From Teichococcus wenyumeiae (lineage in GTDB: Bacteria; Pseudomonadota; Alphaproteobacteria; Acetobacterales; Acetobacteraceae), in assembly GCF_003696345.1 (NCBI RefSeq), contig NZ_RFLX01000012.1, forward strand, positions 1-64,000: a DNA stretch of 64,000 bases, in the 5' to 3' direction. Positions within the stretch are counted from its first letter, which is position 1. Every line of letters starts with the position of its first letter. A program made the translations under genes and the position numbers. Shown here piece by piece: positions 15,842 to 27,282 of this stretch. Under the pieces are notes generated by a model. The model ran no database searches. It saw nothing but the letters and a program-made list of their open reading frames with translations, and had not been told where the DNA came from.

Positions 15842-17043
15842 CGCCCCTCCAGCGCCTTCTCGTAGCCCACCTGGCTATTGCCGCCCACCGTGGCCCAGAG
15901 GAAGGGCGCCATCACTTCCTGCCGCAGCTCCATGCCCAGGCCGGGGCGGTCCGGGATGGAGACGCGCCCGCCCTGGATGCGGCCTTCCGGCGGGTCGTCG
16001 GTGATTTCCACGTATCCCTCCATCTCCTGCCACATCGGGTAGATTTCCTGGATGGCGAAGTTCGGGATGCAGGCGGCGAATTGCAGCGCCACCGCCGTGG
16101 CCAGCGGGCTGCCGCAGACATGCGGCTGCACCCGCATGCCATAGGCCTCGGCCATGGCGGCGATCTTCTTGCCCTCCATGATGCCGCCGGTCAGGCCCAG
16201 GTCGGGCTGGATGATGTCCACCGCCCGCGCTTCCAGCACCGGCTTGAAGCCGTATCGGGTGTAGAGCCGCTCCCCGGCCGCGACGGGCATGCGGATGCTG
16301 TCGCTGATCTTTTTCAGCGTGCCGGTGTCGAAGGGGTCGCAGGGTTCCTCGACGAAAAAGATGTCGAATTCCTCGATCTTCCGGCAGAAGCGGATCGTCT
16401 CGTCCGTGGTCAGCCCGCCGCTGAGGTCCAGCAGGATATCGACATCCGGCCCCACCGCGCCGCGCAGCGCCTTCACTTTCTCATAGGCCAGCGTCAGCGC
16501 CTCCCGCGGCAGGTCGCGGCGGGACGGATGGCGGGAGGTCGCCTGCGGATGCGCTTCCCGATAGGCGAAGGGATAGAATTTCAGCGCGTCATAGCCTTCC
16601 GCCACCGCCTTCTCGGCGGCCTGCACGAAGGGCGCGACCTCCCGGTGCGGCTGGCCCCAGCCATTGTGGTAGAGGCGCACGTCGTCGCGTATCCTGCCGC
16701 CCAGCAGCTCATAGACCGGCACGCCCAGCGCGCGGCCCTTGATGTCCCAGAGCGCCTGCTCGATGGCGGAGATGGCGGCAAAGACGATCGGCCCGCCGCC
16801 CTTGGCCCAGAAGGTGTGATCATACATCTCCGACCACAGTGCCTCGATGCGGAAGGGATCGGCGCCGATCAGCATCCGCTCCCCGATATCGCGCAGCATG
16901 CCGGCGGCGGCGGTGGCGCCCAGGCCATAGGCGATGCCGGCCTCGCCGATGCCGGTGATGCCCTCGCTGGTGCGGATCTCCACCACCACGGGGTGCAGCC
17001 GCGCGGTCTGGACGATGGAGATGCGGAGCTCGGTGATCCTCAT
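15838..17043 (-). CDS. Mandelate racemase/muconate lactonizing enzyme (enolase superfamily) protein
   Basis: The 401-residue enzyme has the N-terminal capping domain (MRITELRISIVQTARLHPVV) and a (beta/alpha)7-beta barrel with metal-binding residues in DILLDLSGG, FFVEEPCDP and IIQPDLGLTGG. A catalytic His is likely in VQPHVCGSP, with a Lys in ALKFYPF. Such enzymes abstract a proton alpha to a carboxylate; many in this subgroup are sugar-acid dehydratases. The ATG at 17043 overlaps the allantoinase stop (ATGA) and gives the family N-terminus; the longer ORF start is rejected. Coupling with a ureide-type gene hints at a shared catabolic pathway, but the substrate cannot be read from sequence. 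Confidence 0.85.
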   Translation of the reverse strand: MRITELRISIVQTARLHPVVVEIRTSEGITGIGEAGIAYGLGATAAAGMLRDIGERMLIGADPFRIEALWSEMYDHTFWAKGGGPIVFAAISAIEQALWDIKGRALGVPVYELLGGRIRDDVRLYHNGWGQPHREVAPFVQAAEKAVAEGYDALKFYPFAYREAHPQATSRHPSRRDLPREALTLAYEKVKALRGAVGPDVDILLDLSGGLTTDETIRFCRKIEEFDIFFVEEPCDPFDTGTLKKISDSIRMPVAAGERLYTRYGFKPVLEARAVDIIQPDLGLTGGIMEGKKIAAMAEAYGMRVQPHVCGSPLATAVALQFAACIPNFAIQEIYPMWQEMEGYVEITDDPPEGRIQGGRVSIPDRPGLGMELRQEVMAPFLWATVGGNSQVGYEKALEGR

Positions 17044-17963
17044 TTCGGCGGATGCACCTTCAGCCAGTGGCGGGCGATCTCCTCCCGCGTCGTCACCCAG
17101 ACATCCGGGCAGGATTTCACGTGGTCCAGGAAGCGGGCCAGCGCGGCGGCGCGCGCGGGGCGGCCCACCAGGCGGCAATGCAGGCCGACGCTCATCATCT
17201 TGGGCGCGGTCTGGCCTTCCTGCCGCAGCAGGTCGAAGGCATCGCGCAGGTGCTGCTCGAACCCGTCATTGGAGGCGAAGCCGGGCGGCACCGCGAATTT
17301 CATGTCGTTGTTGTCGAGCGTGTAGGGAATGATCAGCAGCGGCTTGCCGGCGACCGTGACGTAATAAGGCAGGTCGTCGTCATAGGCATCGCTGTCGTAG
17401 AGAAAGCCTCCGTGTTCGGCGACGAGGCGGCGCGTCTGCTCGCTGATGCGGCCGGTATACCAGCCGACCGGCGGCTTCCCCACCGTGCGGGTAATGGTCT
17501 CCACGCATTTCGCGATATGCTCGCGCTCGGTGGCCTCATCGATGTTCTGGTAGTTGATCCAGCGCCAGCCATGGCTGGCGACCTCGTGCCCCGCTTCCGC
17601 GAAGGCGGCGCCCACCGCCGGGTTCAGCTCCAGCGCCCGGCCGACGCCATAGACCGTCAGCCGGAAATCCCGCTGCCTGAACAGCCGCAGCACCCGCCAG
17701 ACACCGGCGCGGGCGCCGTAGTCGAACTGGCTTTCCTTGCCGATGTCGCGGGCGCCCAGCACCGGGTTCCCGCCCGGCGTCTCGTTCAGATAGATCTCGC
17801 TGCCGGCATCGCCGTTCAGCACGCTGTTCTCGCCGCCCTCCTCGTAGTTCAGCACAAAGGAGATGGCGAGCTTCGCGCCCGCCGGCCATTGCGGGTCCGG
17901 CGGGTTCGGGCCGTAGCCCTGGAAGTCGCGGGGATAGCAGCTGTCTGGGGCCAGGATCGTCAT
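17040..17963 (-). CDS. puuE: PuuE-type allantoinase (polysaccharide deacetylase fold)
   Basis: PuuE proteins hydrolyse allantoin to allantoate in purine breakdown and belong to carbohydrate esterase family 4, not the classic zinc amidohydrolases. The 307-residue product has YPRDFQGYGPNPPDPQWP, then FVLNYEEGGENSVLNGDAGS, HEVASHGWRWINYQNID and VGWYTGRISEQTRRLV, all strongly typical of the family. No signal peptide is seen, so it is cytosolic. It overlaps the enolase-superfamily gene and follows the metallophosphoesterase gene by 40 bases. Related chitooligosaccharide or cytosine-type deacetylases are less likely given these motifs. Confidence 0.88.
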   Translation of the reverse strand: MTILAPDSCYPRDFQGYGPNPPDPQWPAGAKLAISFVLNYEEGGENSVLNGDAGSEIYLNETPGGNPVLGARDIGKESQFDYGARAGVWRVLRLFRQRDFRLTVYGVGRALELNPAVGAAFAEAGHEVASHGWRWINYQNIDEATEREHIAKCVETITRTVGKPPVGWYTGRISEQTRRLVAEHGGFLYDSDAYDDDLPYYVTVAGKPLLIIPYTLDNNDMKFAVPPGFASNDGFEQHLRDAFDLLRQEGQTAPKMMSVGLHCRLVGRPARAAALARFLDHVKSCPDVWVTTREEIARHWLKVHPPK

Positions 17964-18003
17964 GGGAACGAAGCTTGGACGGCTCCAGGCGCCCTGGCAA
18001 CGC

Positions 18004-18897
18004 TCAGGACAGCCGCACCATGACGATCTCCGGCGCCACGCCCAGGCGGATGGGGAAGACGCTGCAGCCCAGCCCGCCGGAGACGATCAGCCGCTTCCCT
18101 TCCTCCTCCACCAGCCCATAGGCATAGCGGTTGCCGTAGCGGGAGCCGACGATGGGCGACCAGCCCGCCAGCCGCACCTGCCCGCCATGGGTATGGCCAG
18201 ACAGCGTCAGCGCCACCCGCCCGGGCACATTGGGGAACTGGTCAGGCTCATGCGCCATCAGGATGGCCGGGGCATCGTCGGCGGCCAGGGGCGCCATGGC
18301 GGCGCGCAGGTTGTCGACGCCGCGGTAGATGCCGGGGATACGGCGGAAGGCCAGCATGCTCTCGGTGCCGCAGAGCCAGACGCCATCCCCATGCGGCAGC
18401 CGCACCGCGCCATTGGCCAGGATGGTGAAGCCGGCCTGTTGCAGCAGGCCCCGCAGCGCCGGCACGCCCCGTCCCGCCCGCTGCACCGCCTGGTCGTCCC
18501 ACCAGTCGTGGTTGCCCAGCACGCCGAAGCAGCCCAGCGGCGCCCGCAGGCCGGAGAGCGCCTCCACCACCTCCGGCATCGGCAGGCGGCGGCGGACCCA
18601 GGGGAAATGGCCGGGAATGTCGCCCAGCAGCAGATGCGCGTCCGGCTCCAGCGCATTGGCGGTGGCAACGATCCGGCGGATACGGTCCAGCGGCATCCAG
18701 GGCTCGTTGGAATGGATATCGGCGATGACGCAGAGGTTCAGCGGCGGCCGTGCGCCCCAGCCGGGCAGCGAGAGCCGGTATTCCCGCACCGTCAGCAACA
18801 GCCCCGGCTCGATCACCAGCCCAAAGGCACTGACGGAGGCGCCGCTGGCCAGGGTGATGACGCCACCGGCCAGCAGGCGGCGGCGCGTCAGCCGCAT
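18004..18897 (-). CDS. Calcineurin-type metallophosphoesterase, exported
   Basis: The 297-residue protein starts with a twin-arginine-like signal (MRLTRRRLLAGG and a hydrophobic stretch), followed by the metallophosphoesterase metal motifs: VIADIHSNEP, LLLGDIPGHF, VLGNHDWWDD, LMAHEPDQF and LSGHTHGGQVRL. The family includes YkuE-like membrane or periplasmic phosphohydrolases. I start at 18897, four bases after the stop of the zinc-ribbon gene, rather than at an ATG 33 bases upstream, which would put extra residues before the signal. The substrate is unknown. Confidence 0.88.
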   Translation of the reverse strand: MRLTRRRLLAGGVITLASGASVSAFGLVIEPGLLLTVREYRLSLPGWGARPPLNLCVIADIHSNEPWMPLDRIRRIVATANALEPDAHLLLGDIPGHFPWVRRRLPMPEVVEALSGLRAPLGCFGVLGNHDWWDDQAVQRAGRGVPALRGLLQQAGFTILANGAVRLPHGDGVWLCGTESMLAFRRIPGIYRGVDNLRAAMAPLAADDAPAILMAHEPDQFPNVPGRVALTLSGHTHGGQVRLAGWSPIVGSRYGNRYAYGLVEEEGKRLIVSGGLGCSVFPIRLGVAPEIVMVRLS

Positions 18898-18901
18898 GAG
18901 C

Positions 18902-19981
18902 TCACCCGGCGTCGGCCCGCACCTTGCCATGCACCAGGGACTGGATGAAGCCGAGCTTCGTCACGACCTCGGGCGAGAGTACGAAGGGGTAGAGATCCGC
19001 CACGCCCATGGAGCGGTTGAGGCTGTTCACCGCCACCGTCAGCGGCACCCAGGCCTCCATCACGGCATGGATGTCGGTGGAGCGGTAGGGGTCGAAATCC
19101 ACCTCCGCCTCCAGCTCCCCTTCCCGGTCCACGCGGGGCGAGATGCCGATGCCCAGCGCCCGCGCCATCTCCAGCGTGTCCACGATATGGAGGTAATGCG
19201 CCCATGTTTCCGCGAAATCCTCCCACGGATGCGCGGTAGCATAGGTGCTGACGAAGTGTTCCTGCCAGTCCGCCGGCGCGCCCTCGTTGTAATGGCGCTG
19301 GAGGGCGGCGCCGTAGTCCTGGCTGTCGTCGCCAAAGATGGCGCGGCATTCCTCGAGCCGCCCGGCGTCCCGGACCAGCAGGTCCCAGAAGTGGTGGCCG
19401 GATTCGTGGCGGAAATGGCCCAGCAGGGTGCGGTAGGGCTCGCCCATGACGGTGCGGCGGCGGGCGCGCTCGGCATCGTCGGCCTCCACCAATGCCAGGG
19501 TGATCAACCCGTGGTCGTGGCCGGTCATGACCTTCTGCTGTGCATCCGGCGCGTCGGCCAGGAAGTCGAAAGCCAGGCCGTGCTCGGGGTCCTCCGCGCG
19601 CGTGTGCAGCGGCAGGTGCAGGCGGATGAAGCTGTAGAAGGCGCGGCGCTTCGCCATCTCGATCTTCTGCCAGCGCTCCAGGTTCACCGGGTCGGAAAGG
19701 TCCGGGATGGTGCGGTTATGGCGGCAGGCGAGGCAGAAGCGCTCCTCGCTCTCCGCCGGCACCAGCCAGTTGCAGGCCTCGTGCCGGGCATTGTCGCAGA
19801 AGCGCAGGGGCTGGTTCGGCAGGGCCCTGGCATAGAACTCGCCCGGCTTGCCCACGATGTCTTCCAGGGCAGAGAGCACGTTGCGCTCCGGCAGATAGCC
19901 CAGGGTGCTTTCGCACTTCACGCAGCGCGTGTTCTCGAAGTGCAGCACCTGGCCGCAGACCTGGCATTTGTAGAGGCGCAT
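18902..19981 (-). CDS. Zinc-ribbon, zinc-dependent metallopeptidase-like protein
   Basis: The 359-residue protein has an N-terminal four-Cys zinc ribbon (YKCQVCGQVL and RCVKCESTLG), a second Cys-rich block (FCLACRHNRTIP) and a C-terminal HExxH peptidase signature in LLGHFRHESGHHFWDLL, with a downstream DFAETWAHYLH that could give the third ligand. This matches the family of putative zinc-binding peptidases with a zinc-ribbon head found in many proteobacteria; no substrate is known. It is first of a four-gene minus-strand run with only four bases before the next gene. The ATG at 19981 is preferred because the zinc ribbon begins right there. Confidence 0.82.
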   Translation of the reverse strand: MRLYKCQVCGQVLHFENTRCVKCESTLGYLPERNVLSALEDIVGKPGEFYARALPNQPLRFCDNARHEACNWLVPAESEERFCLACRHNRTIPDLSDPVNLERWQKIEMAKRRAFYSFIRLHLPLHTRAEDPEHGLAFDFLADAPDAQQKVMTGHDHGLITLALVEADDAERARRRTVMGEPYRTLLGHFRHESGHHFWDLLVRDAGRLEECRAIFGDDSQDYGAALQRHYNEGAPADWQEHFVSTYATAHPWEDFAETWAHYLHIVDTLEMARALGIGISPRVDREGELEAEVDFDPYRSTDIHAVMEAWVPLTVAVNSLNRSMGVADLYPFVLSPEVVTKLGFIQSLVHGKVRADAG

Positions 19982-20083
19982 GGAGGATGTCCCTGAACCC
20001 GGGACCACCCCGGCGCGTGGCAGGTGAAATGCCGCGCCGTCGTTACGGTTGCGGCCCGCTTCAGCATAGCAGAGCCGCAACGG

Positions 20084-20107
20084 AAAAGGGGCCCCGAAGG
20101 GCCCCTC
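20084..20107 (-). terminator. Terminator of the ilvBHC operon
   Basis: On the minus strand, a perfect 8-bp stem AGGGGCCC/GGGCCCCT with a TTCG tetraloop is followed by TTTT, about 10 bases after the ilvC stop. It is a textbook intrinsic terminator. Confidence 0.9.
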
Positions 20108-20115
20108 GCCGATGC

Positions 20116-21685
<1,570 letters not shown>

Positions 21686-21734
21686 GGTCTCGGTTCCGTG
21701 GAGGGTCAGGGTCGCGGATCAGGCTGGCCGAGTA

Positions 21735-23531
21735 TCAGACCAGCACCTTGCCCTCATCGGTCACGCCGGCGATGCCGCCTTCCTGCCCGGCCGCCAGCAG
21801 CATCTCGTTATGCGCGGCGCCGGACGGGATCATCGGGAAGACGTTCTCCTTCTCGTCCACCGCGCAATCCACGATCACGGGGCGGTCGATGGCGATCATC
21901 TCGCGGATCACGCGGTCCAGGTCGTCCGTGCCCTCGATCCGCATGCCGACGCCGTGGAAGCTCTCGGCCAGCTTCACGAAGTCCGGCAGGGCCGCGCTGT
22001 AGCTTTCGGAATAGCGGCCGCCATGCAGCAGCTCCTGCCACTGCCGCACCATGCCCATGTACTGGTTGTTCAGGATGAACACCTTCACCGGCAGGCGGTA
22101 CTGCGCCAGCGTCGCCATCTCCTGGATGTTCATCAGGATCGAAGCCTCGCCGGCGATGTCGATCACCAGCGCGTCCGGATGGGCGATCTGCGTGCCCATC
22201 GCCGCCGGCAGGCCATAGCCCATGGTGCCGAGGCCGCCCGAGGTCATCCAGCGGTTCGGCTTCTCGAAGCCGAAATACTGGGCGGCCCACATCTGGTGCT
22301 GGCCGACCTCGGTGGTGATGAAGGTCTCGCGGCCGCTTTCCTGGGTCAGCTCGTACAGGCGGCGCACCGCGTGCTGCGGCTTGATGATCTTGCCTTCCTG
22401 GACGTAGGACAGGCACTTCTTGCCGCGCCACTCGTCGATCTGGCGCCACCAGCCAGCCAGGGCCTCGCGGTCCTGCTGCGCCGGCATTTCCTCCCAGGCG
22501 GCGATCATGGCGCGCAGGATGGCGGCGGCATCGCCCACCACCGGCACCTCGACCTTGACGTTCTTGTTGATGGAGGACGGGTCGATATCGGCGTGGATCT
22601 TGATGGAACCCGGCGCGAAGGCGTTCAGCCGCCCGGTCACGCGGTCATCGAAGCGGGCGCCGATGTTGAACATCACGTCGCACCCATGCATGGCGAGGTT
22701 CGCCTCAAAGGTGCCGTGCATGCCCAGCATGCCCAGGAACTGCGGGTCGCTGGCCGGATAGGCGCCCAGGCCCATCAGTGTATTGGTGCAGGGCATGCCC
22801 GCCATGCGCACGAACTTCGCCAGCAGCTCGCTGGCCTCTGGGCCCGCGTTGATGACGCCGCCGCCGGCATAGACGATGGGGCGCTTGGCCTGCTTCAGCA
22901 GCGACACCGCCTTGCGGATCTGCCCGGCATCGGGCTCCGTCTGCGGGCGGTAGGAACGGTGGTCCTGTTTCGGGGCCTCGGTATAGGGGCCCTTGCCGAT
23001 CAGGATGTCCTTCGGCAGGTCGATCACCACCGGGCCGGGGCGGCCGGAGCGCGCCACGTAGAAGGCCTCGTGCACCGTCTCGGCCAGCTTGTTGATGTTC
23101 TTGACCAGGTAGTTGTGCTTGGTCGCGGGCCGGGTGATGCCGGTGGTATCGGCTTCCTGGAAGGCATCGTTGCCGATCAGATGCGTCGGCACCTGCCCGG
23201 TCAGGCAGACGATGGGGATGCTGTCCAGCAGCGCGTCCACCAGCCCGGTCACGGCGTTGGTGGCGCCGGGGCCGGAGGTCACCAGCACGCAACCCACCTT
23301 GCCGGTGGAGCGCGCATAGCCCTCGGCGGCATGCACCGCCGCCTGCTCATGCCGCACCAGGATGTGGCGGATGGCGTTCTGGTTGAAGATGGCGTCGTAG
23401 ATCGGCAGTACGGCGCCGCCGGGATAGCCGAAGATAACCTCTACGCCCTGCTCCTTCAGCGCGCGCAGGACGATCTCGGCACCCGTCAGGGACTGGGTGT
23501 CGGACGCGGCGGGAAGGATCTGGGAAGACAT
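21735..23531 (-). CDS. ilvB: Acetolactate synthase large (catalytic) subunit
   Basis: This TPP- and FAD-dependent enzyme condenses two pyruvates, or pyruvate and 2-oxobutyrate, in the first common step of branched-chain amino-acid synthesis. The 598-residue product shows the N-terminal TPP-binding domain (GYPGGAVLPIYDAI, with the catalytic Glu in LVRHEQAAVHAAEGYAR), the FAD-binding middle (FNIGARFDDRVTGR) and the C-terminal TPP domain (GLGTMGYGLPAAMG). I use the ATG at 23531, which gives the usual start; a further 17 residues are possible but unsupported. It begins the ilvBHC operon. Confidence 0.96.
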   Translation of the reverse strand: MSSQILPAASDTQSLTGAEIVLRALKEQGVEVIFGYPGGAVLPIYDAIFNQNAIRHILVRHEQAAVHAAEGYARSTGKVGCVLVTSGPGATNAVTGLVDALLDSIPIVCLTGQVPTHLIGNDAFQEADTTGITRPATKHNYLVKNINKLAETVHEAFYVARSGRPGPVVIDLPKDILIGKGPYTEAPKQDHRSYRPQTEPDAGQIRKAVSLLKQAKRPIVYAGGGVINAGPEASELLAKFVRMAGMPCTNTLMGLGAYPASDPQFLGMLGMHGTFEANLAMHGCDVMFNIGARFDDRVTGRLNAFAPGSIKIHADIDPSSINKNVKVEVPVVGDAAAILRAMIAAWEEMPAQQDREALAGWWRQIDEWRGKKCLSYVQEGKIIKPQHAVRRLYELTQESGRETFITTEVGQHQMWAAQYFGFEKPNRWMTSGGLGTMGYGLPAAMGTQIAHPDALVIDIAGEASILMNIQEMATLAQYRLPVKVFILNNQYMGMVRQWQELLHGGRYSESYSAALPDFVKLAESFHGVGMRIEGTDDLDRVIREMIAIDRPVIVDCAVDEKENVFPMIPSGAAHNEMLLAAGQEGGIAGVTDEGKVLV

Positions 23532-23583
23532 GGCGGTTACGGGCTTCCTGACATGTTGGGCCCTGGCACGGCATGACGCCATG

Positions 23584-23620
23584 CGGGCGTGGCGGTGTTA
23601 CCGCGCCCGCGCCACGCCCG
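23584..23620 (-). repeat. Perfect 11-bp inverted repeat just after the miaA stop
   Basis: CGGGCGTGGCG (23584-23594) and CGCCACGCCCG (23610-23620) form a perfect 11-bp stem with a 15-base loop, directly after the miaA stop and about 50 bases before the ilvB start on the same strand. There is no T run, so it may be a weak terminator, an mRNA-stabilising hairpin or part of ilvB leader control. Confidence 0.55.
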
Positions 23621-24586
23621 TCAACGGTGCCGATCAATAAAAGCGATAATTTGAGCCCAATCACTTTCTGAAAATTGCTCTAGACCCGTCACGCGCGCAT
23701 GGATCGTATGCGTGGCGCTCACATCCGCGAGTGGCTGGTGCCGGAACCAGGTGGCCTGCCGCTTGGTGTACTGGCCGATGGCGAGGCAGGCGCGGCGTCC
23801 GGCCTCCTCCAGGCTCATCTCCCCGCGCAGGGCCGCCGAGATCTCCGGCACGCCATGCGCACGCATCGCAGGCAAGTCGGGGTCCAGCCCCTGGGCCAGC
23901 AGCGCCCGCACCTCCTCCACCGCGCCCGCCGTCATCATACCCGCCCAACGGACGCCGATGGCGGCGCGCAGAACCTCACGCGGCGGGTCCAGCCGGATGG
24001 CGGCGAAGCGCCAGGGCACCCCATCCCGCTCCGCCGGGCCGGTGCCGGGCTCCCGCTGCCAGGCGGCCAGCCCGCGCCCCGTGCCGCGCCAGACCTCCCA
24101 GGCACGGGCGAGGCGCTGGCTGTCGCTGGGGCGCAGGCGGGTGGCGGTGTCCGGGTCCTCGGCTGCCAGGCGGGCATGCAGGGCGGCGGGGCCATGCTCC
24201 GCCAGGAAGGCGCGTGCTTCCTCCCGCGCCTCGGGCGGCACGGGCGGCACTTCGGTCAGGCCCTGGGTCAGGCTGCGGAAATAGAGGCCGGTGCCGCCGC
24301 ACAGGATCGGCAGCCGTGCCGCCGCCATTTCCTCCAGTGCCCGCTCCCGCCACCAGGCGACGCTGGCGGCCTGCCCCGGTGGATGCACGCCGTAAAGGCG
24401 GTGCGGCGCGCGCGCCTCCTCCTCCGGGCTCGGGCGGGCGGTCAGCACGCGCAGCCCGTCATAGACCTGCATGGAATCGGCATTGATGACCGTGCCGCCC
24501 AGTTGCTCGGCCAGGGCCAGCGCCAGGGCCGACTTGCCGGATGCGGTGGGCCCCGCCACCAGCAGCGCGAAAGGTTGATCACTCAT
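23621..24586 (-). CDS. miaA: tRNA dimethylallyltransferase
   Basis: MiaA adds a dimethylallyl group to A37 of tRNAs that read codons starting with U. The 321-residue protein has the P-loop GPTASGKSALALALAEQLGG at its start, then INADSMQVYDGL, and LCGGTGLYFRSLTQGL, with a C-terminal RQATWFRHQP block. All match MiaA. It is divergent from serB with only 26 bases between starts, and lies upstream of ilvB on the same strand. Confidence 0.95.
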   Translation of the reverse strand: MSDQPFALLVAGPTASGKSALALALAEQLGGTVINADSMQVYDGLRVLTARPSPEEEARAPHRLYGVHPPGQAASVAWWRERALEEMAAARLPILCGGTGLYFRSLTQGLTEVPPVPPEAREEARAFLAEHGPAALHARLAAEDPDTATRLRPSDSQRLARAWEVWRGTGRGLAAWQREPGTGPAERDGVPWRFAAIRLDPPREVLRAAIGVRWAGMMTAGAVEEVRALLAQGLDPDLPAMRAHGVPEISAALRGEMSLEEAGRRACLAIGQYTKRQATWFRHQPLADVSATHTIHARVTGLEQFSESDWAQIIAFIDRHR

Positions 24587-24612
24587 GGCTGCACAGGCAT
24601 GGTCCGGCCCCG

Positions 24613-25503
24613 ATGTCTCATATTCTCACCCTGATCGCCCCGCCGGGTCACCTGCAGGCGTCCGTCATCTCCCGCATGCGCGCGGCCCTTCTCGACCTTG
24701 GCGGCCAGCCCGGCACCCCGGACTGGCTGGCGGAAGGCGAGGCCTTGGACCTTCCCTTCTCCGGCCTCGCCCCGGAACAGGCCGATGCCATCGCGCGCGG
24801 CGCTTTGGAAGGGGCGCCGGTGGATTGCATCGCGCAAGCCGCCGAAGGCCGCCGCAAGAAGCTGCTGGTGGCGGACATGGACAGCACCATCGTCACCGCC
24901 GAGACGCTGGACGAGCTGGCCGCCTATGCGGGCGTGCAGGACCAGATCGCCGCCATCACCCAGCGCAGCATGAATGGCGAGATCGACTTCGCCACCTCGT
25001 TGCGGGAGCGGGTGGCGATGATCAAGGGCCTGACGCTGACGGCGCTGGAGGAAACCTGGGCCAAGATCGAGATGATGCCGGGCGCCGAGGTGCTGGTCCG
25101 CACCATGGGCGCGCATGGGGCGCATTGCGCCATCGCCTCCGGCGGCTTCACCTGGTTCACCTCCCGCGTGGCGGAGAAGCTCGGCTTCCACAGCCACCAC
25201 GCCAATATCCTGCTGGATGACGGCACCGCCCTGACCGGCAAGGTCGAGGAACCGGTCTTCGACCGCGACGCCAAGCTGACCATCCTGAAGAAGCTGGCGG
25301 CCGAGCTGGGCCTGCCGCTCACCGCCACCGTCGCGGTGGGGGATGGCGCCAATGACCTGGCGATGCTGGGCGCCGCAGGCCTGGGCGTGGCCTATCACGC
25401 CAAGCAGGTGGTGGCCGCCACCGCGCGCGTGCGGGTGGACCATGCCGACCTGCGCGCCCTGCTCTTCGCCCAGGGTTACCGCGCCGCCGACTTCGTGGCC
25501 TGA
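24613..25503 (+). CDS. serB: Phosphoserine phosphatase
   Basis: SerB removes the phosphate from phosphoserine in the last step of serine synthesis. The 296-residue HAD-superfamily protein has an N-terminal ACT-like part (about 1-75), the nucleophile motif DMDSTIVTAETLDELA, the substrate-binding ATSLRERVAMIKGL, the second motif ASGGFTWF and the acidic motif AVGDGANDLAMLGAAGLG. The ATG at 24613 fits the family N-terminus. It is divergent from miaA and convergent with the protease gene, with a terminator between. Confidence 0.95.
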   Translation: MSHILTLIAPPGHLQASVISRMRAALLDLGGQPGTPDWLAEGEALDLPFSGLAPEQADAIARGALEGAPVDCIAQAAEGRRKKLLVADMDSTIVTAETLDELAAYAGVQDQIAAITQRSMNGEIDFATSLRERVAMIKGLTLTALEETWAKIEMMPGAEVLVRTMGAHGAHCAIASGGFTWFTSRVAEKLGFHSHHANILLDDGTALTGKVEEPVFDRDAKLTILKKLAAELGLPLTATVAVGDGANDLAMLGAAGLGVAYHAKQVVAATARVRVDHADLRALLFAQGYRAADFVA

Positions 25504-25505
25504 CA

Positions 25506-25532
25506 CGAAAAAGGGGGGCCGAAGCCCCCCTT
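25506..25532 (-). terminator. Terminator between serB and the Do-type protease gene
   Basis: GGGGGGC/GCCCCCC with a short CGAA-type loop is followed by TTTTT on the minus strand, 25 bases after the protease stop. On the plus strand the tail is TTCCCC, so it is a strong terminator for the protease and a weaker one for serB. Confidence 0.85.
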
Positions 25533-25556
25533 CCCCAAGCCTGGGCAAAGCCCGGT

Positions 25557-27110
<1,554 letters not shown>

Positions 27111-27230
27111 CGGCAGAACCTCGCTTTCGACCGATATCGGCCGCGTGGGTCAAGAACGCAGTGCAAATGGGGCCGTTGCCCGTGAAGGCAAAGCCCGTAA
27201 CCGCGATGAGTTACGAGAAAGCTCAACTCG

Positions 27231-27260
27231 AAACGGGCCGCAAGGGATGCGGCCCGTTTT
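27231..27260 (-). terminator. Bidirectional hairpin terminator downstream of hflC
   Basis: AAACGGGCCGCA/TGCGGCCCGTTT pair as a 12-bp stem with a 6-base loop about 20 bases after the hflC stop. Both strands end in a short T run. The remaining gap to the protease gene start shows no gene and must hold the protease promoter. Confidence 0.85.
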
Positions 27261-27282
27261 GGAACATTTGGATACGCGGCGC

